From contig NW_026516709.1 of the NCBI RefSeq assembly GCF_025766255.1, positions 248,001 to 312,000 of the forward strand: a DNA stretch of 64,000 nt, given 5' to 3'. Under the pieces are notes generated by a model. The model searched no databases and had not been told where the DNA came from. It worked only from the letters and a program-made list of their open reading frames with translations. The position numbers and the translations under genes are program-made. This document shows, one piece after another, positions 35,475 through 45,521 of this stretch (position 1 is the stretch's first letter; each line of letters starts with the position of its first letter). The stretch is from Zychaea mexicana (taxonomy: Eukaryota; Mucoromycota; Mucoromycetes; Mucorales; Lichtheimiaceae).

Positions 35475-38400
35475 ATGAAATCTGCTAGTAGCGCTGCGGT
35501 AGAAACAGGGAAAACGTCACCAGCAGCAGCAGCAGCAGCAGACCCTTTTGCTGTCGAAGGGTCTCGCGGGTGGTTAGAATATGCACCTGTATCCGAAGCA
35601 GGAACAAGCAGCATGACTTTGGCAACAGGTGCAGGAACGAAAACAAAAGATAAACGCAATAATGCGTCGTCTTCGTCTACTGCTGCTGCTGCTGCTGCAA
35701 CGAGTGCTGCAAACCGAACCCATGGTGACTCGCAACAAAAGAAAGGTCAGCTTGCTTATTATTGTGTGCATGAAAAAATAAGTAGTCGATTCGAGAAAGG
35801 AGACACTGTTGTATTCACATAATACTTTTTTTTAATACGAAAAAGTCAAAGAATTGCTAGCTGTATCGAACGAAGATATTCTTAACCTGACAAAAATGAC
35901 AGCCCAGCTTCCGGACCGTACTGGAGGCGGTAATAGCAATAATAACAACAACAGCAAAAAATATCATCACGATCATCGTAACAATAAACCCGCCAAGAAG
36001 GAGCGCACGTTTGCCAGTACCGAGCACTTGCCTTCTTCTGTTTCAACAAACAATAACAATAATAGCAGCAGTAGCAGCAACAATGTATACCCATCACTTA
36101 CTCGGCCATCCTTATCGACCCCGTCACCATCGAATAGAAACAAAATCAACAACAATAGTAACAGTAGCAGCGGCAGTAACAACGAGCATCGACGATCATG
36201 GTATAAGCATTTTATCAAAGGAAGAGATAAAGGCAAAGGACGTATGGATATCAACGAAACACAGCAACAACAACCAACTACAACATCATCAGCGTCTATG
36301 ATACGAGATGGTAGTCATCATAGCAGCAGTAATAATAGTGCTTTGACGACGAATACGGGTAGTTCAATTGCTGCTGTTGGCGATCCCTTGAAACTGTTCA
36401 TGTCTGCACACCATCACCCTATGAGCGTTATTACTACTACGACGACAAGTGAATCCAGTTCAGAGGAAGGTGGTAACAACAAGAAGTTTTCAACGTCATC
36501 GTTGATAAAGCTACGATCACATCGACGGACATCCTCTGAATCTCCACTCAATCGAGCGCCTTCTGCAGCAACACGAGTACCGAAAAGACGGTCGAGCAAC
36601 CTAAAGTTTCAACGAAGACATTCGTTGGATAGTATACGAGCACCCGATGATTATGATGCTGCTGCTGCTGCTACTGTCGCTTCTGCTCAAGCTCCAGGCG
36701 GTTCGATACATCCTCCAGTACCTTTGTTTTCCACTCCTGAGGTAATCTCTCGAACAAACAATTTTTTTTTTGGAGAGGGAGAGGGGAGACACTGATACAA
36801 TTTACCTTTTTTTTTTTTTGCAATGGATGTTTCTCTAGCCTATCTCGGGAGAACAAACCAGCAACAACAATGTCTTGGGATCCGACTTGACACATCTTGA
36901 CGAAACAGATCTCAGTGGTGACGATAATATTCTTGCCAAGAAATCATTGGGTGGTAGCAGTAGTGGCATGGGATCTGAAGCAGCAACGAGTGACGACGAT
37001 GATAACGACGAACAACCAGAACAACAACAACAGCAGCAGAAGCAGCAAGAAAATGTAAAACAGTTAATGCTGGATTACGATACATTACCCGCAGAAGTTT
37101 TGGGCTTGCTGCGTAAATATGAAAAGCAAGGCAAAATGCAAGTGGAAGAACGACGCGTTAAAACGTATTATAAACGTACCGATGACGACGAGGAAGAAGA
37201 AGAAGAAGTTGATGATGAAGATGTGATTGATGCATCAGAACTCGTTTCAACGACTGCTCACTGTCATACCAGTGGCGACGACACTAACCCTGTTGATGAT
37301 GGTACGAGCTCGATTGTCTCGAAAAGGATTGCTATGGTACAAGCAAGTCGTTCAGACAAGGCTGAATTCGTCAAATTGGTTCATCTAACAGACGGCAACT
37401 CAATGAGAAATGGTAAGCTTATGCTTCTTTAAATACGAGTTAATAGAAAAATTTACACGATTGCCCTTTTTTTTCCATATTAAGGTTACCTGTTGGATTT
37501 GCACGTATCCATGTTGGGCAGTGAAGCAGAAGATGAAGAGTAAGTTTCTAAACACTTTCTTTACGTTTGTTTCTGTTTATTATTTTCTGTGTTTTAACTT
37601 GGAACTAACGCAACGCTATTCATGTAGAGAAAATCATAGCGAGGATATCCAGATATTGTTGCAAAAAGTGGATCGTAGAATTGAAACGTTACAGCATTTA
37701 GCACAAGACGCCAAGGTAAGCGAGATTTCCTTGTGTTGTTTTTTGGCGCATGAATGGAGGACTTATCCAATAGAGGTGTTTTGTTTAGCAATTTATGGAA
37801 GATAATAAAGAAGCCCTGGACGCACTCGCATTTGACGATGAAGGGAACGAGTCATCCCAGTATTCACCATGGCCGAGTCCAGCCAACAGCAGTCGTCAAC
37901 CATCGAGCAAAAGCATCCATAGTATCAAAGAAGTAGCTGCCGCTGCCGCAGCAGCAGAAGAAATCAAAAAGAAACGATCGGCATTTTCACTCAATACAAC
38001 TTCCTCGAGCACTACAACAACAACATCATCATCATCATCGCTAACAGGAGGAGGACAGCAAAGACACTATTCATCATCCATTCGTCGTGTTCCTTCCTCC
38101 CTCCTGCTTGATCCCCATAATTTACCTTATGGGTCTGTCAATCCATTTGATTATCGGCAAGAAGAAGTGCGATTGGGCGTATGTGCACTCGAGAGTGAAA
38201 TGACCGATTTTAAACGTGAATTACAAGGGACGCAAGATCTCATACGCGATATACAAATCGATATCAACGATACCCGACAACGCATGTCCTTGTACATAAA
38301 AGATATCCCAGAAACACATTACTCTGCTGTAAGTCCTTATATTTTTCCCGTTTTCATGTATATATCTCCTCTCTCTGTCTCTGTGAAAAAAAAAAAAAAC

Positions 38401-38924
38401 TAAATGTGAAGCAGCTTAAAAAACTTGAAGTCGATGTGGAATCTATTCTTGCCAATCGTGCCAAAAACCCATGGCTTGATACTGGTTATGCCTTACTATC
38501 CTATCTGCTCACATGTGAGTTTTTAAATCCTTTACATTACATTATGAGCAAAAGGATGAACATGGAACTCAACAATGCTCTCCGTATCTTAGTATTCGCA
38601 CTTCTTGTCTGGATCATTATCTGCGGTCTAAAATGGGGTCGAACAGTTATCTTATTTCCACGCAAACTTTGGCGAACCTATACCGAATATCTTGTTGAAC
38701 GCGACAAGGCTGTTAAAAAGGCGAGTCTACGTTCAGTATCTCCAGGCAGTAATAGGAACAGTCGTCATCTCCATCATCATCATGCTGTTGCATCCGATAC
38801 TTTATCACGACCGTCACGGCCTCCCTTAACCTCAGCATCATCTTCATCCTTATCCTCAAGACCCAAGAGTCGTACTATTGTAAATCAACACCATCTTCAC
38901 TCTCCATGTTTGGAGCAATCATAA
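35475..38924 (+). CDS. Large disordered protein with C-terminal membrane helix, function unknown
   Basis: Seven exons (35475-35745, 35846-36741, 36839-37412, 37485-37539, 37628-37715, 37789-38328, 38415-38924) give 977 residues. The first ~650 residues are low-complexity (Asn, Ser, Gln, His, Ala runs, plus an acidic Asp/Glu block). Better-ordered helical segments lie at VKQLMLDYDTLPAEVLGLLRKYE, at EDIQILLQKVDRRIETLQHLAQDAKQF, and from EEVRLGVCALESEM through VESILANR. One membrane helix follows (ALRILVFALLVWIIICGLKW), then about 100 Ser/Arg/His-rich residues. The coiled coils and single near-C-terminal helix suggest a membrane-anchored scaffold or tether. I do not recognise a family. The start has a good context (CACCATGA). 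The last intron acceptor could be three bases earlier. Confidence 0.8.
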
Positions 38925-39170
38925 TAATAACCACTAATTCTTTTGGAGATATGAAAGAGAAGAAAGGAACAAGATGATATTTATACCACCGCTTCCATCC
39001 CAAACCTCCAAAGCATTCCCCTTTATACATTTTTCAAAGTTTTGAGTTCCCTCTGTATATATAAATGTGGGGTTTATTTTATTATGTGTGATTCGGTGGG
39101 TTATTGTTGATGTTGGGTTGGGTAGTGGTGCTGGTTGGTGCTCTGTCTACAAAGATTGGGGTTGTATTGT

Positions 39171-39765
39171 TTAAGCGGTCTTTTCAAAGTCGAGCTTGAT
39201 ACCCTTCTCCTTCAAAGTCTTCTCGGCTTCCTTGGTTGCCCAGGTGGTAACGCTAAAGGAACATTAAATTTTAGAAATGATGAGTGAATCTTTCTTTTCT
39301 CCTCTCTCTTATCTCCAACTCTCTCCTATTATTTATATTAGTCCTTCTTTTTTTTTTACCTGGTATCAGGCTTATAGTACAAGAAAACGGCGGTCAAAGC
39401 GAAACCGCCACCCATGCCCCAGTAGTACATGCTTTCCCAATCTTCCTTGACGCGGGTCTAAAATAAATATACATTGAAGGTTTTTTTTTTCTCTCAATAT
39501 AAAGCAATTTCGTTCTGAGTTGTTTCGTGGTTTTCATGTATCGGTCGTCGTCGTCGTCGTCGTCGTCGTATTGTTGTCGTGTCCCACTCATTAAACCTGG
39601 AATCGCTGCCCCAATGGTAGGAATAAATAAAACACACAAATTTACCTTTTCATTTAAAAGGTAACCTCCAGGTTCGTTCCATGAGGGGGTACCACCACCA
39701 CCACCACGGCGCATTAAGGTTGGACGTGTAAGTCTCGAGGATCGTACAAATGCTCTGGCCAACAT
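39171..39765 (-). CDS. Complex I accessory subunit ESSS (NDUFB11)
   Basis: Exons 39646-39765, 39360-39457 and 39171-39252 give 99 residues. A short Arg/Ser presequence and a Gly run precede WNEPGGYLLNEK, the conserved ESSS motif. Then come TRVKEDWESMYYWGMGGG and one membrane helix ending LYYKPDTS, and a charged C-terminal helix with TTWATKEAEKTL. The order matches the single-pass ESSS/NDUFB11 subunit of the membrane arm of NADH:ubiquinone oxidoreductase. Its presence shows that the organism keeps complex I alongside the alternative dehydrogenase at 20828. Confidence 0.9.
39544..39570 (+). repeat. GTC trinucleotide run inside an intron
   Basis: About nine GTC units in the first intron of the complex I subunit gene. 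Confidence 0.75.
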
Positions 39766-41930
39766 TCTTTTTTGTGTAGTCAAGGTAGTTTTTAGGGTTG
39801 CACTAACAAGTCGATGAGCTGGGTAAAAACGACACAAAAAACAACAAGGCCCGATTCACGTCATCTGGTTTGACACTCAGCTCTTTCTCTCTTTCTCTCG
39901 CTTGCCTTTTTCGGATGAGAACTTGTCCTGTGGAAACTGTTGCCATGACGATATAATTAAATATGGCCTTTTGTTGTCATGACAGCAAGGTTAAAAATAA
40001 GTTTTTTTAATGACATTTAAGAAAACAATGATACAATGAGATCAACAAAGAGAGAAAACCAGTTTTTGATCGAGAAAATGAGTGAAAAAAAGACAGAGAG
40101 AATAAGCATGTGTATTAGAGCCAAAAATTAGGGAGATATTTGCAAAAAGGCGATCAAACAATAAAGCCACTCACATACAGCAAAGCATCATCATTATTTT
40201 CTCTTTGTCTTTTTTTTTCTGTTGTTCGAGTCTACCATATGGGGAGGAGAGGGGGGCGTACAGGAGAAGATCCGATTAATATTATTTACTTTTTTTTTCA
40301 GGAGTGCGCGACAGGAAGAACTCCAAGTAAAAAAAAAAAAAAGAAAAGCCGGTCATTTACGCATGTTTGCTCGCTAAGAAGATATATATAAACAACATGA
40401 CAGCAAACAATTGAAAAAACGCACAAAAGCCGAAAAGCTTTCGTTGTTTTGCGGTGTCTATAGTATCTGATGAATCAGAACTGTTCTAAAATGCATCAAC
40501 GACGACGCCCGCACGCATTGTTTTTTTAACCCAAATCAGCCAATATGCATATTTGTGTGCGTGTGTGTGCTACACTTTCTATGCAGCAGCAGCATCCATA
40601 TAATCATCAGCAACAGTTGTCTTATAATTCCAAGATGATCTATGTGTGTGTGTGTGTGTGTGTGTCTGTTGAGTAAATTGGTCAGTGCAGCGCTGCTCAA
40701 TCATGTATTATAGATGATCCAACAAGCAGCAGCACAATCATATCGTGCTACGACAGTTGAGCTCCTATTCTCCCCATTAAACTTCATCCTTCTTGAAAAA
40801 AAGAACCGACGTTGGTTATCCACCACGCAAGCCATACACAATCCTCCACCCCCACTCTCCCCTTCCTTCAATCATCGACACACTTATATATATATATACA
40901 CCTTCCCCCCCAAAACCGCAATGAACTGTCAAACTCAAATTGCTGCAGGGTTAAAACACTCTACGAACTGGGACTGTTTGAATCTGTCAAAAAAAAACAT
41001 ACACATAAATAAATAAAAAATATAGCCATATGTGTGTATGACACACACAAATAGAAATGTAGTAAGTAAGAGGGTGTTGGATATGTACCAGGTATAAACA
41101 ACCATGTTTTGTTTGATATGATACAAGAGAGACAGAGAGAGAGAGAGAGCATTGGCTCTATAGGATGATGGATGATAATACTGGGGTCAGGCCAACGGAA
41201 CCGGTCCTCCGTGGGCAAAGGTGCTCGTGTCACCATCAGGAGGGACGGAAAACCCGCGGCGGAGGATACAGAAATGGAGGTTTTGCTTAAGGGGGAAGAT
41301 CTTCCTTTGTAAAAGTAATCAATCGCACATACACACACACACACAAAAGTAGGAAAATAGGAGGCTGTACTGACGAATCGGTGTTCTCGCTAATAAGAAG
41401 AAAAAAATAAGGGGAGGGCCTTTTTCTTCGTATATGTTGGAACGTTGATGGCGTTCCAAGCTATTCGTATCACATGATTGCAGTAAGCGCGCACAACTGG
41501 TGTTGTGTGTGAGCATCATCACGTATACATGCTGCTGCTTTGTGTTATACCAAGCAGCATTGGGCCCAGAAAGAGAGAGACTATCAAGGCAACAAACCCC
41601 CACACGCGGCCCACAAAAAAAAAAAGTCTTTTTTTTGTCTTCTTGTTTTCTTTCACTTCTTTTTCCTTTTGGCTCATGCTGTTTTAAATCATTTGCATCT
41701 CATCCTCATTTTTCATTTTCCATTTCAATTAACTACTTCTTTTTCTGTTAATCCCTATTGCATTGTTGATACCCCCGAACCCATTTCCTCTATTTCTTTT
41801 TCCTTTTGGTAAGCTACCCTTGGTTTCTTTCCTTTGTATGGTTTTTTTTGTCGAATGTGTGTGCCTTTATAATTATTGATAATAAAAACCTGTATTATCC
41901 AGCATGTAAATATAATCCAAAAAAGCAATC
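39766..41930. other. Long intergenic region upstream of KAR9-like gene
   Basis: 2.2 kb rich in simple sequence: homopurine stretches, a TG repeat, TA repeats near 40885-40900, and pyrimidine runs near 41630-41800 that probably form the leader of the KAR9-like gene. A reverse-strand stretch around 41185-41290 reads GFSVPPDGDTSTFAHGG before a stop and looks faintly protein-like, but no neighbouring exon could be joined to it. Confidence 0.35.
40642..40665 (+). repeat. TG dinucleotide microsatellite
   Basis: Twelve or so TG units in intergenic sequence. Confidence 0.85.
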
Positions 41931-44900
41931 ATGGCAACTGCTACTACTTTTACCACCGCTACAGCTGTCACTACTACTACAACTACTACAACTAAAACAG
42001 CATCCTCTTCAACTCGACATCAAACACAACAACAACAGCAACAGCAACAACAACAACAGCTCCTCCCACCTCTGTCCGTGAAACCCTCGATATCGATGCA
42101 ATCGGAAGATTCCGTCTTTTCTCGACTTGGTGCAACCCCACTGCCCGACAAGGAAATCAATGCCATCCTCAACCTGCATGAAAACTTGTCACTCAGCCAA
42201 GTCCTCATACACTTTGATGCATGTATGGACAAAATGACACGATGGCTTGAAACAGCTCAAATGGCTGTATTTACATTGGAACTACAGCTCAAGGAAGGCG
42301 GCAGTAACAACAACAACAACAACAACGAACTACTCCAACACTACTATGACGACTATGAAAACGATCATCTTTTAGAACTGGCTTTTGGTAGGATGGAGCC
42401 ACTTATTTCGATTTTGGTCGAAGTGGGTCACATCCTCGAAGACAAACTCGACATGGAAGGGGACGATTATAATGGCGGTGGCGGTGTTGGGACGAGCGGT
42501 GCTAATACCAAAAAGATGCACACGCGCATGGCGATTACCAAAGTCCAAAGCGAATGGTCTGGTCTGCAGCATTTCATGTCGTCGGTGCTTAAACAACTGG
42601 ATACGATGAATGAGAAAAAGGAGCTCACGCTGCTCATGGAGAACGTGCTGCAGCAAATTGATGACTTGTCGATTATGATGTTCCAATTTCAGGAGAAGCG
42701 GCATGCTGCTGCTGCTGCCGCTGCCACTACCACTGCAATCACAGCTGCTACTGCCAATGGTATTGCTTATAATTTGGATACTCAGAACGACGTCATGGGC
42801 TCACCGATTAGCACTACCAGCAGTTTGTTTTCTCCTTCCACGACCACGACTACCACTACAGCTACTGGAACAACAGCTGCTACCAGCGTTGTTAGCAGCA
42901 TCCATAGCAATGAACCACTGTCGTCATCATCAGCAGCACAGGCACCACGAGACGAGCATATTCTGGCAGAAATTGATAGCAAGGTAGAACCATTGTTCAA
43001 CGACGTCCAACGAATTTATGCCAGCATGACGTCCCCTTCACCACCTGAGGACCCGTCCGGGATGCTCACACGAAAGCACCACATGGTCCAGCATCGATGG
43101 GAGGCACTGCGTATCGAAATTGATGACCTCAAAGAAGAGCTCAAGGAAGACCGGTGGCTCACGGTGTTCCGCCAAGTTGCAGATCAAGTGGATGTAATGA
43201 TTGACGGTCTTGACAAGACCGTTACTCAGTGTTACACAATCATTGACCAGGTGCGCGAGTGGTATCATGCAACATATCAACAACAACAATCATCTCAGGG
43301 GAACGCCTTTAATCGTTTTTCCAAATCAATCATGCGAAGCTTTCCTCGTCATCACTCTTCATCTTCGACAACGACGGCAAATACTACATCATCATCATCA
43401 ACGACAGCGACAGCAATGCCACCGCCAATGGATCCGGAAAAGTTCCGATCCGTGGAAAAGAACTTTGAGGCCAAGAATAAGTACTATACGCCATCGATCG
43501 GTAAAATGCTTCACATGCTGGGCAGCGGTATCGTGTCTCGCGTGGCACACAACAATGGCACGAGCAAGCGACATGCGTCCATGATGCAGCGATGGACAAC
43601 ACTGAAAACGTCGATGGATACCTTGCGCAACAAGGATTTGCCAGAGACGGAACGGATGCTATCCGAACTCATGCATACGCCCAAAAGTCCGGGTGGCTGG
43701 AAAAGCATACGGTACAAGAGTCCAGAGCCTAGTCATCATCAACAAGGCGAAGCACTTTTGCGGGCAAAAAGTGCCCACAGCAACAACAACACGTTGCCTA
43801 AAACCAATTTTGCTGTTCGTGGTTACAACAACAACACTAATCACTATCATCACCATCAGGAACAGGAAGACTATCGTCGTACGGCAGGTGTTCGTAGTGT
43901 AACACCTAGCGGTGGCCGTATGTTCCATAGCAAGGTCACACAACAGCAGCAGCATCATCAGTACCATCCACCACGCGCAGCGAGCTCCATGGCATATGCT
44001 CGCGATATACGACCGAGTGCTTCAGAGTCTTCGTCCATTGATTCTTACCCAGTACCAGGACGCAAGACAATGACGCCCATTGGCACGAGCCACCACGAGT
44101 CAAGGTCGTTTGCGACTACTGCCACGTGTCGCAAGAGCCGTGTACCTGGACGCAATGGGGAAGACAAAGAAGAGGCGACATGGATGAAGCCGACAAAGAG
44201 CACGCTGTTGCGAACAGCACGACGCGCACAAAGTGTGGACCAAGGCATGCGACGATCCGAATCACCGAGCAGACCCAAGACGCCGGTCCAGCGATCCAAG
44301 ACACCTAATCCAGGCTATACACGGCGGAAATCGACGACACCGAACGTCCCGAGTCGACCCAAGAGTAGTCTCGGTCGTCAACAGCAGCAACTGACAGTAC
44401 CCAATAAAAGCAATGATTATGAACTGGATCGATCCATGTCACCCATTCCGCGTCGTACCATGACACCATCCCTGATCCCACGGCCAAAGACGCCCAGCTC
44501 AAGTGCAATGCGATGCGAATCACCGAGTTTGATTCCACGGCCACGGTCATCGATGCAACAACACCATCCTTCTCCTCCTCCTCCTATACCGCCCATACCA
44601 GCATCCTTTTATCAAGACCAATATCAACAGCAGCAACAACCATCGTTGAAAAAGAAACAGTCGATGCCCGCGTTGATGCATCGTACTACGTCGCCCTTTC
44701 GAATGACGCATGTTCCCATGCGCGCACCGTCACCACAGTATCGACGACGACGGCTTTCCGAAGACGGTCATGGTGGTGGCAGAGACGGCATCCATGGCGG
44801 TGATTTCTCGCTGATACGGGGACACCATCCACGCAGTAACAATCAGCATCATCAACATCATGAAGTGTATACGCCCAATCCAAGGGATCCATTAGACATG

Positions 44901-45242
44901 GAAGTTGCGCGCATCGTCAACGCGAGTCCAATCTCTGTGAAATGCCAAAAGGGACCGTTGGGCGGCGGGCGGTACTTTTTTGGCAACGAACTGAGCCCAT
45001 CGGTGGGCGGGGGCAAGAAACTGTACACTTGTAAATTAATGACGTACGAGAACAACACACAAAGAAGGAGCAAAGCAGCGCATCCGCCACAGAACAAGGT
45101 TTTGGTGCGCGTAGGTGGGGGCTGGCAAGATCTTGAGATGTTCTTGTTAGATCATTCCAATTTGATGACCGCCACTACGGCGTCAGAGGTGGGTGGTGGT
45201 ACTACTCCTGCTGCTGCTGCTGTTGTCCCACGTTTCAAATAA
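41931..45242 (+). CDS. KAR9: KAR9-like microtubule protein with C-terminal GAS2 domain
   Basis: One uninterrupted frame of 1103 residues. After a Thr/Gln-rich start, residues ~50-450 form the helical, spectrin-like KAR9 domain (EINAILNLHENLSLSQVL, QSEWSGLQHFMSSVLKQLD, KHHMVQHRWEALRIEIDDLK). Residues ~450-980 are basic, Ser/Pro-rich and disordered. They contain three SxIP-type motifs, at 837-840 (SPIP), 847-850 (SLIP) and 866-869 (SLIP), each flanked by Pro and Arg/Lys. Residues ~986-1075 match a GAS2/GAR domain, ending KVLVRVGGGWQDLEMFLLDH. In yeast, Kar9 links the EB1 protein Bim1 at microtubule plus ends to myosin V for spindle orientation; SxIP motifs bind EB1, and GAS2 domains bind microtubules. 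The role here is inferred from those parts. It is the longest intron-free gene in the window. Confidence 0.9.
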   Translation: MATATTFTTATAVTTTTTTTTKTASSSTRHQTQQQQQQQQQQQLLPPLSVKPSISMQSEDSVFSRLGATPLPDKEINAILNLHENLSLSQVLIHFDACMDKMTRWLETAQMAVFTLELQLKEGGSNNNNNNNELLQHYYDDYENDHLLELAFGRMEPLISILVEVGHILEDKLDMEGDDYNGGGGVGTSGANTKKMHTRMAITKVQSEWSGLQHFMSSVLKQLDTMNEKKELTLLMENVLQQIDDLSIMMFQFQEKRHAAAAAAATTTAITAATANGIAYNLDTQNDVMGSPISTTSSLFSPSTTTTTTTATGTTAATSVVSSIHSNEPLSSSSAAQAPRDEHILAEIDSKVEPLFNDVQRIYASMTSPSPPEDPSGMLTRKHHMVQHRWEALRIEIDDLKEELKEDRWLTVFRQVADQVDVMIDGLDKTVTQCYTIIDQVREWYHATYQQQQSSQGNAFNRFSKSIMRSFPRHHSSSSTTTANTTSSSSTTATAMPPPMDPEKFRSVEKNFEAKNKYYTPSIGKMLHMLGSGIVSRVAHNNGTSKRHASMMQRWTTLKTSMDTLRNKDLPETERMLSELMHTPKSPGGWKSIRYKSPEPSHHQQGEALLRAKSAHSNNNTLPKTNFAVRGYNNNTNHYHHHQEQEDYRRTAGVRSVTPSGGRMFHSKVTQQQQHHQYHPPRAASSMAYARDIRPSASESSSIDSYPVPGRKTMTPIGTSHHESRSFATTATCRKSRVPGRNGEDKEEATWMKPTKSTLLRTARRAQSVDQGMRRSESPSRPKTPVQRSKTPNPGYTRRKSTTPNVPSRPKSSLGRQQQQLTVPNKSNDYELDRSMSPIPRRTMTPSLIPRPKTPSSSAMRCESPSLIPRPRSSMQQHHPSPPPPIPPIPASFYQDQYQQQQQPSLKKKQSMPALMHRTTSPFRMTHVPMRAPSPQYRRRRLSEDGHGGGRDGIHGGDFSLIRGHHPRSNNQHHQHHEVYTPNPRDPLDMEVARIVNASPISVKCQKGPLGGGRYFFGNELSPSVGGGKKLYTCKLMTYENNTQRRSKAAHPPQNKVLVRVGGGWQDLEMFLLDHSNLMTATTASEVGGGTTPAAAAVVPRFK

Positions 45243-45521
45243 AGAAGCATTTCATTTATCATCATCATCGATTATTATTGTTATCATCAATCGTGCATTT
45301 TTCATCTTATCTTTGGGGCAGTAAAAGGAAAGTAGGGCTATTTTGGACCAATGAACGTTCGAGATAATCCCCATCTTTTACCAGCATTTTCCCGACGTTT
45401 TTTTTCTATTTTCTTTTTCTACAAGCTCCAACAACCTCAAAACGGTTCCCTTCCTCTTCTTTTTGTTTCCATCTTTCTTTTTTTCTTTTACTACACGCTC
45501 TCCCACTCCCGTTTCTAGAAT

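Noticed and set aside
40220..40240. TTCGAGTC segment resembling a tRNA T-loop
   Set aside because: No matching T-stem, anticodon arm or acceptor stem could be built; no tRNA was found anywhere in the window.
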